The notes beneath the pieces were generated by a model. That model did not search any database and was not told the DNA's origin. It saw nothing but the letters and a program-made list of their open reading frames with translations. A DNA stretch of 7,301 nucleotides from Bacteroidetes bacterium 4572_112 (GTDB taxonomy: Bacteria > Bacteroidota > Bacteroidia > Bacteroidales > UBA1556): positions 1-7,301 of the forward strand of contig NIUZ01000085.1 of the NCBI GenBank assembly GCA_002254285.1, given 5' to 3'. A program made the position numbers and the translations under genes. Below, one piece after another: positions 1-6,730 of this stretch (within the stretch, counting starts at the first letter, position 1; every line of letters begins with the position of its first letter).

Positions 1-1406
1 AGTGAATATACCTGTGCGCTAAGTGTGTCAGGATTTTGAATTTCTTTTTCTACCTCATCCCAGTCGATACGACCACGAACCAAAAAACGGGTATCGTCTT
101 TACCGGTGAGTTTAATTTGCTCATTATAAAAATCAACATCATTCTGCTTGCCAAATTCATCGCCATAATACACCACTGGAGTACCAGGCAAAGTTAGCAT
201 TACAGAATATATAAGACTAATTTTACGAACATCATTATCCATAAGCTCGGCCAAGCGCGAAGCAATTCCTTCTCCTTTACGGAAATCCCATTGCTGCTGC
301 TTACAGTAGTTATCGTGGATATATTTTCTATCATCTTCGGTAACATAAACAAGCTCAAGGCTCAACTCATCGTGGCAACGAAGGAAGGTAAACCATTGGC
401 TAGCCTCAGGAATTTCTGGAGTAACGGCAAGGCTTAATGTGTCAATAATTGGCTCATTAGATTCCGATTTCAATGCCTTATAAATCTGTGGCATAAGTGG
501 GAAATGATATCCTGCATGGCACTCATCTCCATCGCCAAAATACTTAACTACCTCCTTGGGTTTTTGGCAAGCTTCGGCTAATAAAAGAGTATTTGGACGA
601 GCAAAATCAATTACCGCACGAAAGAATTTGACAATTGTATGTGTCATTTCTAGATTTTCGCAGTCAGTACCCTCTTCCTTCCAAAGGTAAGGAATAGCAT
701 CAGCCCTAAATCCATCAACGCCCTTGCTAAGCCAATAAAGAAAATTCTGCGACATCTCCACAAGCACTTTAGGATTGCGGAAGTTCAAATCGGGCTGGAA
801 ATCAAAAAATCTATGGAAGAAATACTCATCACCTTCTTTTTTCCAATTGCTCTCCTCTATTCCGTAAAAAATTATTCGAGCATCCTCAAATTTGTCAGTA
901 TCCTTATTCCAAATATAATAATCGCGATAAGGATTATCCTTGCCTTTTTTAGCCTCCAAAAACCAAGGGTGCTGGTCTGAAGTATGGTTAATGGCAATAT
1001 CAAAAATTACCTTAATACCTTTACTACGAGCAGTTTCCAGAAAACCATCGAAAACCTCATCCTGCGATTTGCCACCAAGTAACTCAGGGCGAACAGCACG
1101 GTAATTGCTAATATCGAAACCAGCATCACGACCAGGACTATCCAAAATAGGAAGCAACCAAAGACAGCTAACTCCTAAGTTTTGAAGATAGTCGAGCTTA
1201 TTCTCCAAGCCCTGAAAATCGGTATTGAATAAATCCACATAAAGCGAATAAACAGTCACATCCTTATACCATTCTGGATCTAAAGCTGCAACAGAATTCT
1301 GCTTTTTGAATAATTCCAAATCCTTAATAAAACCACTTAATTCCTCTTGACCTTTGTTGCCATAGATTTGACTCCACAGGTTCTCTATTTTTTGTATCTC
1401 ACTCAT
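1..1406 (-). CDS. GH13 alpha-amylase-superfamily enzyme, trehalose-synthase-like (partial, C-terminus beyond the window)
   Basis: Open from an ATG at 1404-1406 to the left edge, giving 468 codons without a stop. The four GH13 regions are visible: DIAINH (136-141), GFRADAIP with the putative nucleophile D236, LLAEA with the putative acid/base E278, and FLRCHDE (341-347) with the transition-state stabiliser D346. YYGDEFG follows in the C-terminal half of the barrel. The early block with VYSLYVDLF, LDYLQNLGV, and SPGRDAGFDISNY is most like trehalose synthases (maltose alpha-glucosyltransferases), which isomerise maltose and trehalose; other alpha-glucosidases of GH13 remain possible. Two departures from typical trehalose synthase are seen: Cys344 where Asn is usual before the HD pair, and RFLVRGRIDW where an R-x-PMQW-like stretch is expected. 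No signal peptide is seen, so it is probably cytoplasmic. It is the last visible gene of the sugar module, 143 bp after the kinase gene, with that gap almost wholly a heptad array. GH13 membership is firm; substrate is inferred. Confidence 0.9.
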   Translation of the reverse strand, partial: MSEIQKIENLWSQIYGNKGQEELSGFIKDLELFKKQNSVAALDPEWYKDVTVYSLYVDLFNTDFQGLENKLDYLQNLGVSCLWLLPILDSPGRDAGFDISNYRAVRPELLGGKSQDEVFDGFLETARSKGIKVIFDIAINHTSDQHPWFLEAKKGKDNPYRDYYIWNKDTDKFEDARIIFYGIEESNWKKEGDEYFFHRFFDFQPDLNFRNPKVLVEMSQNFLYWLSKGVDGFRADAIPYLWKEEGTDCENLEMTHTIVKFFRAVIDFARPNTLLLAEACQKPKEVVKYFGDGDECHAGYHFPLMPQIYKALKSESNEPIIDTLSLAVTPEIPEASQWFTFLRCHDELSLELVYVTEDDRKYIHDNYCKQQQWDFRKGEGIASRLAELMDNDVRKISLIYSVMLTLPGTPVVYYGDEFGKQNDVDFYNEQIKLTGKDDTRFLVRGRIDWDEVEKEIQNPDTLSAQVYS

Positions 1407-1420
1407 ATTTTATGCTTTTA

Positions 1421-1553
1421 AGTCTTCAGTACTCAGTCTTCAGTACTCAGTCTACTGCATACCTTGGACTGCTTACTGCATACTGCCGACTGTGGACTGC
1501 TTACTGATTACTGCCTACTGATTACTGCCTACTGATTACTGCCTACTGATTAC
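1421..1553. repeat. Array of 19 tandem heptanucleotides in one unbroken phase (TGnnnAC / AGTnnTC types)
   Basis: The 133 bp divide exactly into 19 seven-base units with no insertion or deletion. From 1456 to 1553 there are 14 units, nearly all of form TGnnnAC; tgattac and tgcctac alternate near the right end (14-bp higher order). From 1421 to 1455 there are five units alternating agtcttc and agtactc, ending agtctac. The tetramer ACTG occurs 13 times, starting at 1454 and then every 7 bp from 1468 to 1545; the one missing position (1461) reads ACCT. In the transcript (minus strand) the units read GTnnnCA. The array fills the gap between the kinase stop codon, which it contains (1550-1552), and the GH13 start, 14 bp beyond its left end. 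Confidence 0.95.
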
Positions 1554-2197
1554 AAAACAGAAACCGAATAATCCTTATTAACGATAATATCGGCATCTTG
1601 TTTAAGTGCTTTCACCATATCGTGCTCTTTAAGAAGAACTTTCATACGGAACTCATTTTGAGGCTCTTTACCTCTTAGCTTTTGAGCTTTTCCTGTATCG
1701 TGATAAGTGATATCAATAAATACTCTAATATCAACATCCTTAGTTTTTGTGGCATAAAGTCCATCAACAATAAGCATATCCACATCGGCAAAATTTGTTG
1801 TCAATTGGTCAACTTGCTCAGTTACTAAATCAACACAAGGCATAGTGGCAACAGCCTTATTTTTGAAATCGTTGATATTCTTATAAATCAAATCCCAGTC
1901 GTACTCATCGTATCCAACAACATTCTCCACACCATTTTTAGTACGCCATTCTGTACGCTCCAAAGGCAATGTTTTATAATAATTATCGATATGAATTGGC
2001 TTGGCAAAAATTCCATAAGCACGTAAGCCCTTAGCTACCACATGAGCAAGCTCTGTTTTACCAGTTCCCGACTCACCAGAAATCGCAATTACTAATTTAT
2101 CATTCTTTGTCTCTTCTTTTACTTTTAAAATCTGAGCAATTATTATCGCTCCAGCATCTCTGTGCTTATCCTCTATTAATAAAACGTCTCCTAACAT
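1550..2197 (-). CDS. P-loop kinase of the uridine kinase / phosphoribulokinase class, substrate unknown
   Basis: A 215-residue protein of normal length for the uridine kinase family. It has a Walker A loop GESGTGKT at 41-48, followed by HIDNYYKT (69-76), matching the uridine kinase segment with a catalytic Asp (D71) before a tyrosine pair. GYDEYDWD (95-102) sits where uridine kinases have a YDHPDAFD-like block, but the HP pair is missing. MLIVDGLYA (141-149) fits the Walker B/second acidic segment with D145. About 34 residues precede the P-loop strand, more than in a minimal uridine kinase. The phosphate acceptor is therefore uncertain: a nucleoside, a sugar or another small hydroxylated molecule. 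It lies 183 bp after the HAD-GH65 gene and 143 bp before the GH13 gene on the same strand, suggesting co-transcription and a sugar-linked role. The start is preceded by an A-rich leader without Shine-Dalgarno. The TAA stop is part of the first heptad of the 1421-1553 array. The fold class is sure; the function is not. Confidence 0.85.
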   Translation of the reverse strand: MLGDVLLIEDKHRDAGAIIIAQILKVKEETKNDKLVIAISGESGTGKTELAHVVAKGLRAYGIFAKPIHIDNYYKTLPLERTEWRTKNGVENVVGYDEYDWDLIYKNINDFKNKAVATMPCVDLVTEQVDQLTTNFADVDMLIVDGLYATKTKDVDIRVFIDITYHDTGKAQKLRGKEPQNEFRMKVLLKEHDMVKALKQDADIIVNKDYSVSVL

Positions 2198-2242
2198 ATC
2201 TTTGTATCTTTTATAATTTCATTTATCTATTAAATATAATAA

Positions 2243-2305
2243 GGCTAAAGGCTAAAGGCTAAAGGCTAAAGGCTAAAGGCTAAAGGCTAAAGGCTAAAGG
2301 CTAAA
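2243..2305. repeat. (GGCTAAA)9 perfect tandem heptamer
   Basis: Nine identical 7-bp units follow one another, then an A run to 2309. On the transcribed (minus) strand the unit is TTTAGCC. Identity between copies suggests recent expansion or homogenisation by slippage, so copy number may vary between strains. It lies about 45 bp upstream of the kinase start codon and within the 183-bp gap after the HAD-GH65 gene. Confidence 0.97.
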
Positions 2306-2320
2306 AAAATGATTGGTTCA

Positions 2321-2385
2321 CTTTAAACCTTAAACTTTGAACTTTGAACACTTTAAACTTTACACTTTAGTCTTTCAACTTTAGC
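2321..2385. repeat. Degenerate heptad array of nine CTTTnnn units (minus strand nnnAAAG)
   Basis: Four units (ctttaaa, ccttaaa, ctttgaa, ctttgaa) occupy 2321-2348. After two extra bases (2349-2350), five more (ctttaaa, ctttaca, ctttagt, ctttcaa, ctttagc) run from 2351 to 2385. The last unit contains the stop codon of the HAD-GH65 gene (TTA at 2381-2383 on the plus strand). The unit differs from both other arrays in the window but shares the 7-bp period. Confidence 0.93.
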
Positions 2386-5300
2386 CTTCTATTTCAACCG
2401 CTTCCAGCTTCATAACCTTTCCTTGTACCATCACTTCTCTCGCCTTATCGCAGCTAACTTCAATCTCACCATCTTCAAAATGGAATTGATATTTTGCACC
2501 TTTAAAAACCAAGCCAAAAGCCAACTGAGTCCAATGCTCTGGCAAATTAGGATTTATTGAAAGCACATCGCCAGAGAAGTCGATGCCTGCAAAAGCAGCA
2601 TACATAATCCACAGAGTACCAGCCATTACACCTGTATGTACTCCCTCGGCAGTAGTACCACCTTGTATATCGTTATAATCGCTAGTAAGTGCATTTTGGA
2701 ACATACTCCAGCTCAAATCTTCCTGACCAATTTGCTGAGCCAAATATGAGTGAACAACACGACTCAATGTAGAGCCATGAGATGTGCGCTCTAGGTAATA
2801 TTCAAGATTTTTCTGAATATAATCCTCAGGTAAATCGTATCCCAAGCCCTTAATTATCTCCGTAACTTTATCATTACTAAGATTATAATACAACATAAGA
2901 GCATCAGCTTGCTTAGCCACTTTATAATCGTCAGGAGTTTTGCCTTCAGCCTTCAATACCCTATCCATGCGGTGAGTATTTTCGTATTTCTTAGCATAAT
3001 AATCCCAATCCAATTCCTTAAGATCAAAATATCCATCGTATTGAGAGATTATTCCATCTTCAGAAATCACTAGGCGCATTTTCTTAGAAATATCGCTCCA
3101 CTTATCGAATTCTGCATTATCAAAATTGACAGCTTTTGTAGCCGCAGCCTTATTTTCATCATCAAGTTTATTCCAAATTTCCTGAATTTGGTCAAACATC
3201 CATACCGTCATTACATTAGTATAGGCATTATCCTTAATTCCACCCTCTTCTCTGTCAGAATAGGCTTCATGAAATTCGTCAGGGCCCATAACCTTATCAA
3301 TGGAATAGCGGCCCGATTGCTCATCAAACTCACATTTACTTTCCCAGAAACGGGCAATTTCCAACAACATTTCCAAGCCTGCCTCTTGCATAAATTCAGC
3401 ATCCTCGGTAAAGTGGAAATACTGAATAATATTATAAGCAATAGCCAAAGAAACGTGGCGTTGCAATGAGCTATGGTCGTCGCCCCAATCGTCGGAAAGA
3501 GGATTATAATGATATTTTTGAGTTTCCTCGCGTCCATCGCTACCACTCTGCCATGGGAACATAGCTCCCTTAAATCCAAACTCTTGAGCATATTTACGAG
3601 CCTCATTAAGTCTACGGAAACGATACATTAGCACCGATTTGGCAACCTCAGGATAGTGAACAAAATACACCGGAAGAATATATAATTCGTCCCAGAAAAT
3701 ATGACCACGATAAGCCTCACCCGTTAAAGCACGAGCAGGAATTCCGAAATCTATTTCAGTATTATGAGGCGAAGTGCCAGTAAGTAAATGGTAGGTATGC
3801 AAACGAAGCATTTTCTGTGTTCTTCTGTCGCCTTCAACCACTATATCCACTTCATCCCAAATATCGTCCCAAGCCAATGATGACTCATCAGTTAGCTGCT
3901 CATATACTGCAAGATTAGATAAGTTATCCAATAATTGCTTTTCTTCAATTAATGAATCAGATTTTTCAATCCATACAGTTTTTGCAAGATATAAAGACTC
4001 TTCTTGTTCAACATTTTGGCTAAAAACCGACTCAATAACTCCATCGGTAGCAGTGTGAGTAAAATCTACATCAATAGCCTCGCCTTGTATGGAAACATCC
4101 ATGCGAGCAGCTTCCGAAATATAGATATTGCTCTGATTAGTTTTTACAGTAAGTAGTTGCACATTGCCATTGGCATTTTGCGAAACAGGCTCAAGATGTT
4201 GTTGCTCAAGACTAGCATAGCGAGCCACACCATCATTTTTATGAGCACCTTCTAAACTCGATTTTATGGAAATATTTCCACTATAATTTTGTGGACTTAC
4301 AGCAAAATTAATTCCGCCGATATTTTTATTATCCATAGAAGCAAAGCGGCTCGAGAAGATCACTGTTTCTCTTCCTTGCTCATCTTTTACAAGCATACTA
4401 GTTTCGAAAATACCATTCTCGAAATATAAAGTACGCTCAATATCAATAATTTCAGCCGTATTTACATCAAACCATTCGCCATCATCAATCTTAAAAGTAA
4501 TTGGCAACCAGTTTGGAACATTTACAAAATCTTCGTTCTCAATATCACGACCTTCAACCTTAGATGTAAGTCTATTGAAAAGGCCAGCCATATATGTGCC
4601 GGCATAATTTTTTTCGTTGGCCTCAGCAAAAGCAAAAGCTCCACGAGTACCAAAATATCCATTTCCTATGGAAAGTAAAGCCTCACGAGAGCGCTCTTTA
4701 TCGCCATTATATGTGCTATAGGATAGCGACCAATTATCGTCATCCATACCATTCTCGAACCAATACTGAATTCCTTCAAACTCAATTTCAGAAATATCTT
4801 CAACAACTATATCAGCACCAGCTTCCCAAAGTCCCTGAGCATTATCCTCACGAGCAAGACCTAGCACAAGACCGAAATTTCCGGCTTTACCTGCTTGCAC
4901 ACCGCTAATTGCATCTTCAATAACCACAGCCTGATGATATGCTACACCAAGATTGTCGGCAGCAGTAGTAAAAATATCTGGAGCAGGTTTTCCTTTCAAA
5001 CCAAGCTCTGCGCTAACAACACCATCTACGCGGGTTTCAATAAGGTCGATTAGGCCAGTAACAGTAAGAACTTTCTCAGCATTTTTCGACGAAGAAGCCA
5101 CACCAATTTTAATACCCTCTTCTTTTAGGCGATGCATAAGTTTTACGGTAGATTCGTACTCCTCAATTCCATCGCGCTCAAGAATATTATTAAAGGCAAT
5201 ATTTTTTCTATTTCCTATACCGCAATATGTTTCTATATCAACATCGTCGGTAGGTTCGCCATAAGGAAGCTCAATACCTCGAGATTCAAGGAATGATTTT

Positions 5301-5506
5301 ACACCCTCGTAACGAGGTTTTCCATCAACAAAAGTGAGATAATCACCTTCATGAGTAAACTCTACGAATTTTTCGCCATGCTTTTCTTCACGCTGCTTTA
5401 GGTATGTATCAAACATCTCTTTCCATGCAATAGAATGCACTAGCGCAGTTTTTGTAATTACACCATCAAGGTCAAAAATTACAGCTTTCAATTTATTATC
5501 TATCAT
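2381..5506 (-). CDS. Fusion enzyme: HAD beta-phosphoglucomutase domain + GH65 disaccharide phosphorylase domain
   Basis: With the chosen ATG at 5504-5506 the protein has 1041 residues. Residues 1 to about 250 are a HAD phosphatase/mutase domain: FDLDGV with D12 and D14, ASSS at 137-140, GKPAPD with K173, and VIEDAISG with E197-D198, the set expected of beta-phosphoglucomutase. From about 259 (WSLSYSTYNG) the rest is GH65: GHIFWDE near 602-607, GPDEFHE (741-747) whose E744 is the likely catalytic acid, DNAYTN (759-764), SHGSTLS near 909, and TTAEGVHTGVMAGT whose H957 corresponds to the phosphate-site His of GH65 phosphorylases. This favours phosphorolysis over hydrolysis. The pair would couple disaccharide plus phosphate to beta-glucose 1-phosphate and then glucose 6-phosphate in one polypeptide. 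The substrate (maltose, trehalose, kojibiose or another alpha-glucoside) cannot be read from sequence. The FWDE-type block recalls the Rv3400/Rv3401 pair of mycobacteria. A longer frame from 5587 is rejected: its start lies inside a terminator-like hairpin and adds 27 residues ahead of the HAD strand. No signal peptide, so cytoplasmic. Confidence 0.93.
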   Translation of the reverse strand: MIDNKLKAVIFDLDGVITKTALVHSIAWKEMFDTYLKQREEKHGEKFVEFTHEGDYLTFVDGKPRYEGVKSFLESRGIELPYGEPTDDVDIETYCGIGNRKNIAFNNILERDGIEEYESTVKLMHRLKEEGIKIGVASSSKNAEKVLTVTGLIDLIETRVDGVVSAELGLKGKPAPDIFTTAADNLGVAYHQAVVIEDAISGVQAGKAGNFGLVLGLAREDNAQGLWEAGADIVVEDISEIEFEGIQYWFENGMDDDNWSLSYSTYNGDKERSREALLSIGNGYFGTRGAFAFAEANEKNYAGTYMAGLFNRLTSKVEGRDIENEDFVNVPNWLPITFKIDDGEWFDVNTAEIIDIERTLYFENGIFETSMLVKDEQGRETVIFSSRFASMDNKNIGGINFAVSPQNYSGNISIKSSLEGAHKNDGVARYASLEQQHLEPVSQNANGNVQLLTVKTNQSNIYISEAARMDVSIQGEAIDVDFTHTATDGVIESVFSQNVEQEESLYLAKTVWIEKSDSLIEEKQLLDNLSNLAVYEQLTDESSLAWDDIWDEVDIVVEGDRRTQKMLRLHTYHLLTGTSPHNTEIDFGIPARALTGEAYRGHIFWDELYILPVYFVHYPEVAKSVLMYRFRRLNEARKYAQEFGFKGAMFPWQSGSDGREETQKYHYNPLSDDWGDDHSSLQRHVSLAIAYNIIQYFHFTEDAEFMQEAGLEMLLEIARFWESKCEFDEQSGRYSIDKVMGPDEFHEAYSDREEGGIKDNAYTNVMTVWMFDQIQEIWNKLDDENKAAATKAVNFDNAEFDKWSDISKKMRLVISEDGIISQYDGYFDLKELDWDYYAKKYENTHRMDRVLKAEGKTPDDYKVAKQADALMLYYNLSNDKVTEIIKGLGYDLPEDYIQKNLEYYLERTSHGSTLSRVVHSYLAQQIGQEDLSWSMFQNALTSDYNDIQGGTTAEGVHTGVMAGTLWIMYAAFAGIDFSGDVLSINPNLPEHWTQLAFGLVFKGAKYQFHFEDGEIEVSCDKAREVMVQGKVMKLEAVEIEG

Positions 5507-5518
5507 ATTGTTCTTATT

Positions 5519-5545
5519 AAAATGTATTGCATTTAGGGAAAATGC
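5519..5545 (-). promoter_or_regulatory. Candidate promoter and operator of the HAD-GH65 gene
   Basis: On the minus strand TACATTTT (5519-5526) matches 7 of 8 positions of the Bacteroidota -7 box TAnnTTTG, 12 bp upstream of the chosen start codon. Directly upstream lies an inverted repeat, GCATTT (5529-5534) and AAATGC (5540-5545) with 5 bp between, in the place of the -7/-33 spacer, where a repressor could act. No convincing -33 TTTG is seen. The short leader this implies is a weakness of the call. Confidence 0.35.
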
Positions 5546-5578
5546 TAATACTGATAATTTAATATACTCTTGGACACT

Positions 5579-5614
5579 AAAAATCATTGCATCAAAGTTT
5601 TACAGCTGATGCAA
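5579..5614 (-). terminator. Terminator-like hairpin downstream of yebC
   Basis: Arms TTGCATCA (5587-5594) and TGATGCAA (5607-5614) are perfectly complementary over 8 bp, with a 12-base loop. In the minus-strand transcript the stem is followed after a few bases by five U (plus-strand A run 5579-5583). It begins 33 bp after the yebC stop codon. The stem is AT-rich and the U tract short, so it may be a weak or partial terminator. It separates yebC from the sugar module. Confidence 0.5.
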
Positions 5615-5646
5615 CGAATATTATATTTATTATTTATAGATTTTAA

Positions 5647-6357
5647 TTACCCAATATTGGTAAATACTTCTTGCACATCATCATCATTATGCAACTTATC
5701 GAGCATTTTGTCTATATCGACCATTTGCTCTTCGGTAAATTGCTGAGGCGATGTAGGGAAACGCTCCAAAACAGATTTATTAATTTCAAGCTTTAGAGCC
5801 TCAATTGCTGCTGTAAGATTACCGAAAGATTTATAATCAGCAGTAATAATTACCTGATCATCAACCTCTTCAATTTCTTCCAAGCCTGCATCAATAAGCT
5901 CTAATTCAAGTTCTTCAATATCTGTTTCATCAGTTTTTACTAATTCGAAAATTGCTTTGCGCTCAAACATAAATTCCAACGAACCTGTTGGCACAATTGC
6001 ACCGCCAGCTTTATTAAAGTATGATTTTACATTAGCAACAGTACGGGTAGTATTATCTGTGGCACATTCCACAAAAATCAATACACCATGAGGGCCTTTA
6101 CCTTCGTAATTTACCTCTGTCATTGACTTATAATCAGAACTTGTAGCACGCTTAATTGCCGAAAGAATATTATCCTTAGGCATATTTGCAGCTTTAGCAT
6201 TCTGAATAGCAGTACGCAAGGAAGGATTCATCTCTGGGTCCGACCCACCATCTTTGGCAGCAGCAGTAATTCTATTTCCTAATTTTGGAAACACTCGCGA
6301 CATCATGCCCCAACGTTTCATCTTTGCCGCCTTGCGGTATTCAAATGCTCTTCCCAT
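5647..6357 (-). CDS. yebC: YebC/PmpR/TACO1-family protein
   Basis: A 236-residue protein, the usual length for YebC. The N-terminus (MGRAFEYRKAAKMKRWGMMS) is the Bacteroidota variant of the family's opening, where Proteobacteria have a GHSKW form. GSDPEMNPSLRTAIQNAKAA and MPKDNILSAIKRA (about 39-71) are the hallmark N-terminal helical segment. KGPHGVLIFVE, TRTVANVKSYFNKAGG and LEFMFERKAIF follow in the alpha/beta domains. Family members have been described as transcription regulators (PmpR), and more recently as translation factors that help ribosomes through difficult stretches such as proline runs; TACO1 is the mitochondrial counterpart. Nothing in the sequence separates these roles. It is cytoplasmic. 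The ATG at 6357 has an A/T-rich leader without Shine-Dalgarno. It is on the same strand as the sugar genes but separated by 140 bp and a terminator-like hairpin, so I take it as its own transcription unit with no functional link to them. Confidence 0.96.
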   Translation of the reverse strand: MGRAFEYRKAAKMKRWGMMSRVFPKLGNRITAAAKDGGSDPEMNPSLRTAIQNAKAANMPKDNILSAIKRATSSDYKSMTEVNYEGKGPHGVLIFVECATDNTTRTVANVKSYFNKAGGAIVPTGSLEFMFERKAIFELVKTDETDIEELELELIDAGLEEIEEVDDQVIITADYKSFGNLTAAIEALKLEINKSVLERFPTSPQQFTEEQMVDIDKMLDKLHNDDDVQEVFTNIG

Positions 6358-6449
6358 TATATTTGTATATTATAAATTTAGCATTACATATTATAACTAA
6401 CTGCAAACCACTAAATTATCTTGATAAACGATATTAATTTTACAGAACG

Positions 6450-6457
6450 CAAATATA
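6450..6457 (-). promoter_or_regulatory. Candidate -7 box of the yebC promoter
   Basis: The minus strand reads TATATTTG, a perfect match to the Bacteroidota -7 consensus TAnnTTTG, 92 bp upstream of the yebC ATG. No clear TTTG -33 element stands at the expected distance, so the match rests on one short box in AT-rich DNA. It would give a leader of roughly 85 nt. Confidence 0.4.
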
Positions 6458-6522
6458 TGAATTATTTTAGCATAATTTTTAGATTGTGAGATAAAAAGTA
6501 GAAAAGGTTGAAAGGGTTAAAA

Positions 6523-6588
6523 AAGGGTGAAGTAGATTATGAATAATTCTAAAACTATCCTTTTTCCTAGCCCTCTATACTTGTCCTT
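6523..6588. repeat. Direct duplication, copy 1
   Basis: Two adjoining modules: 6523-6555 (AAGGGTGAAGTAGATTATGA and on) and 6558-6588 (a CCT-rich stretch ending TTGTCCTT). The first matches 6797-6829 at 28 of 33 positions by eye. The second matches 6861-6892 with three substitutions and one extra T. The CCT-rich part has CCT at roughly 6-8 base spacing, a loose echo of the 7-bp arrays elsewhere. Confidence 0.8.
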
Positions 6589-6730
6589 TTTCCTTTATTA
6601 AAAGATTGAAAAGTTATTCGGTTGGTTGTTTGTTGGTTGTTGTTCTTGATTCAGCGTTTGCGATTACTGCATAAATACTTATCCTAATCATTAAACAGTT
6701 TCGCTTGGCTTCGCCTCGCTCAATTTTGCT

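Noticed and set aside
1407..1549. Intrinsic terminator between the kinase and GH13 genes
   Set aside because: No stem with a following T run is visible; the region is wholly heptad repeat.
1421..2385. CRISPR array
   Set aside because: The repeats are 7 bp with no unique spacers, and no cas gene is present.
3188..3469. Plus-strand frame of 93 codons, with a minus-strand frame at 3211-3606
   Set aside because: Both lie wholly within the HAD-GH65 gene in other frames; the family motifs of the enzyme are unbroken across the region.
4594..5264. Plus-strand frames at 4594-4908 and 4953-5264
   Set aside because: They are antisense shadows of the GH65 N-terminal and HAD domains with no recognisable protein features.
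2381..5506. Possible assembly error or missed stop joining two genes
   Set aside because: The HAD and GH65 domains are joined in frame by a natural linker around residues 245-260, and this domain pair is known as adjacent or fused genes.
6619..6648. GTT-rich tract as a telomere-like or origin repeat
   Set aside because: It is short and irregular, with no DnaA-box cluster or replication gene nearby.
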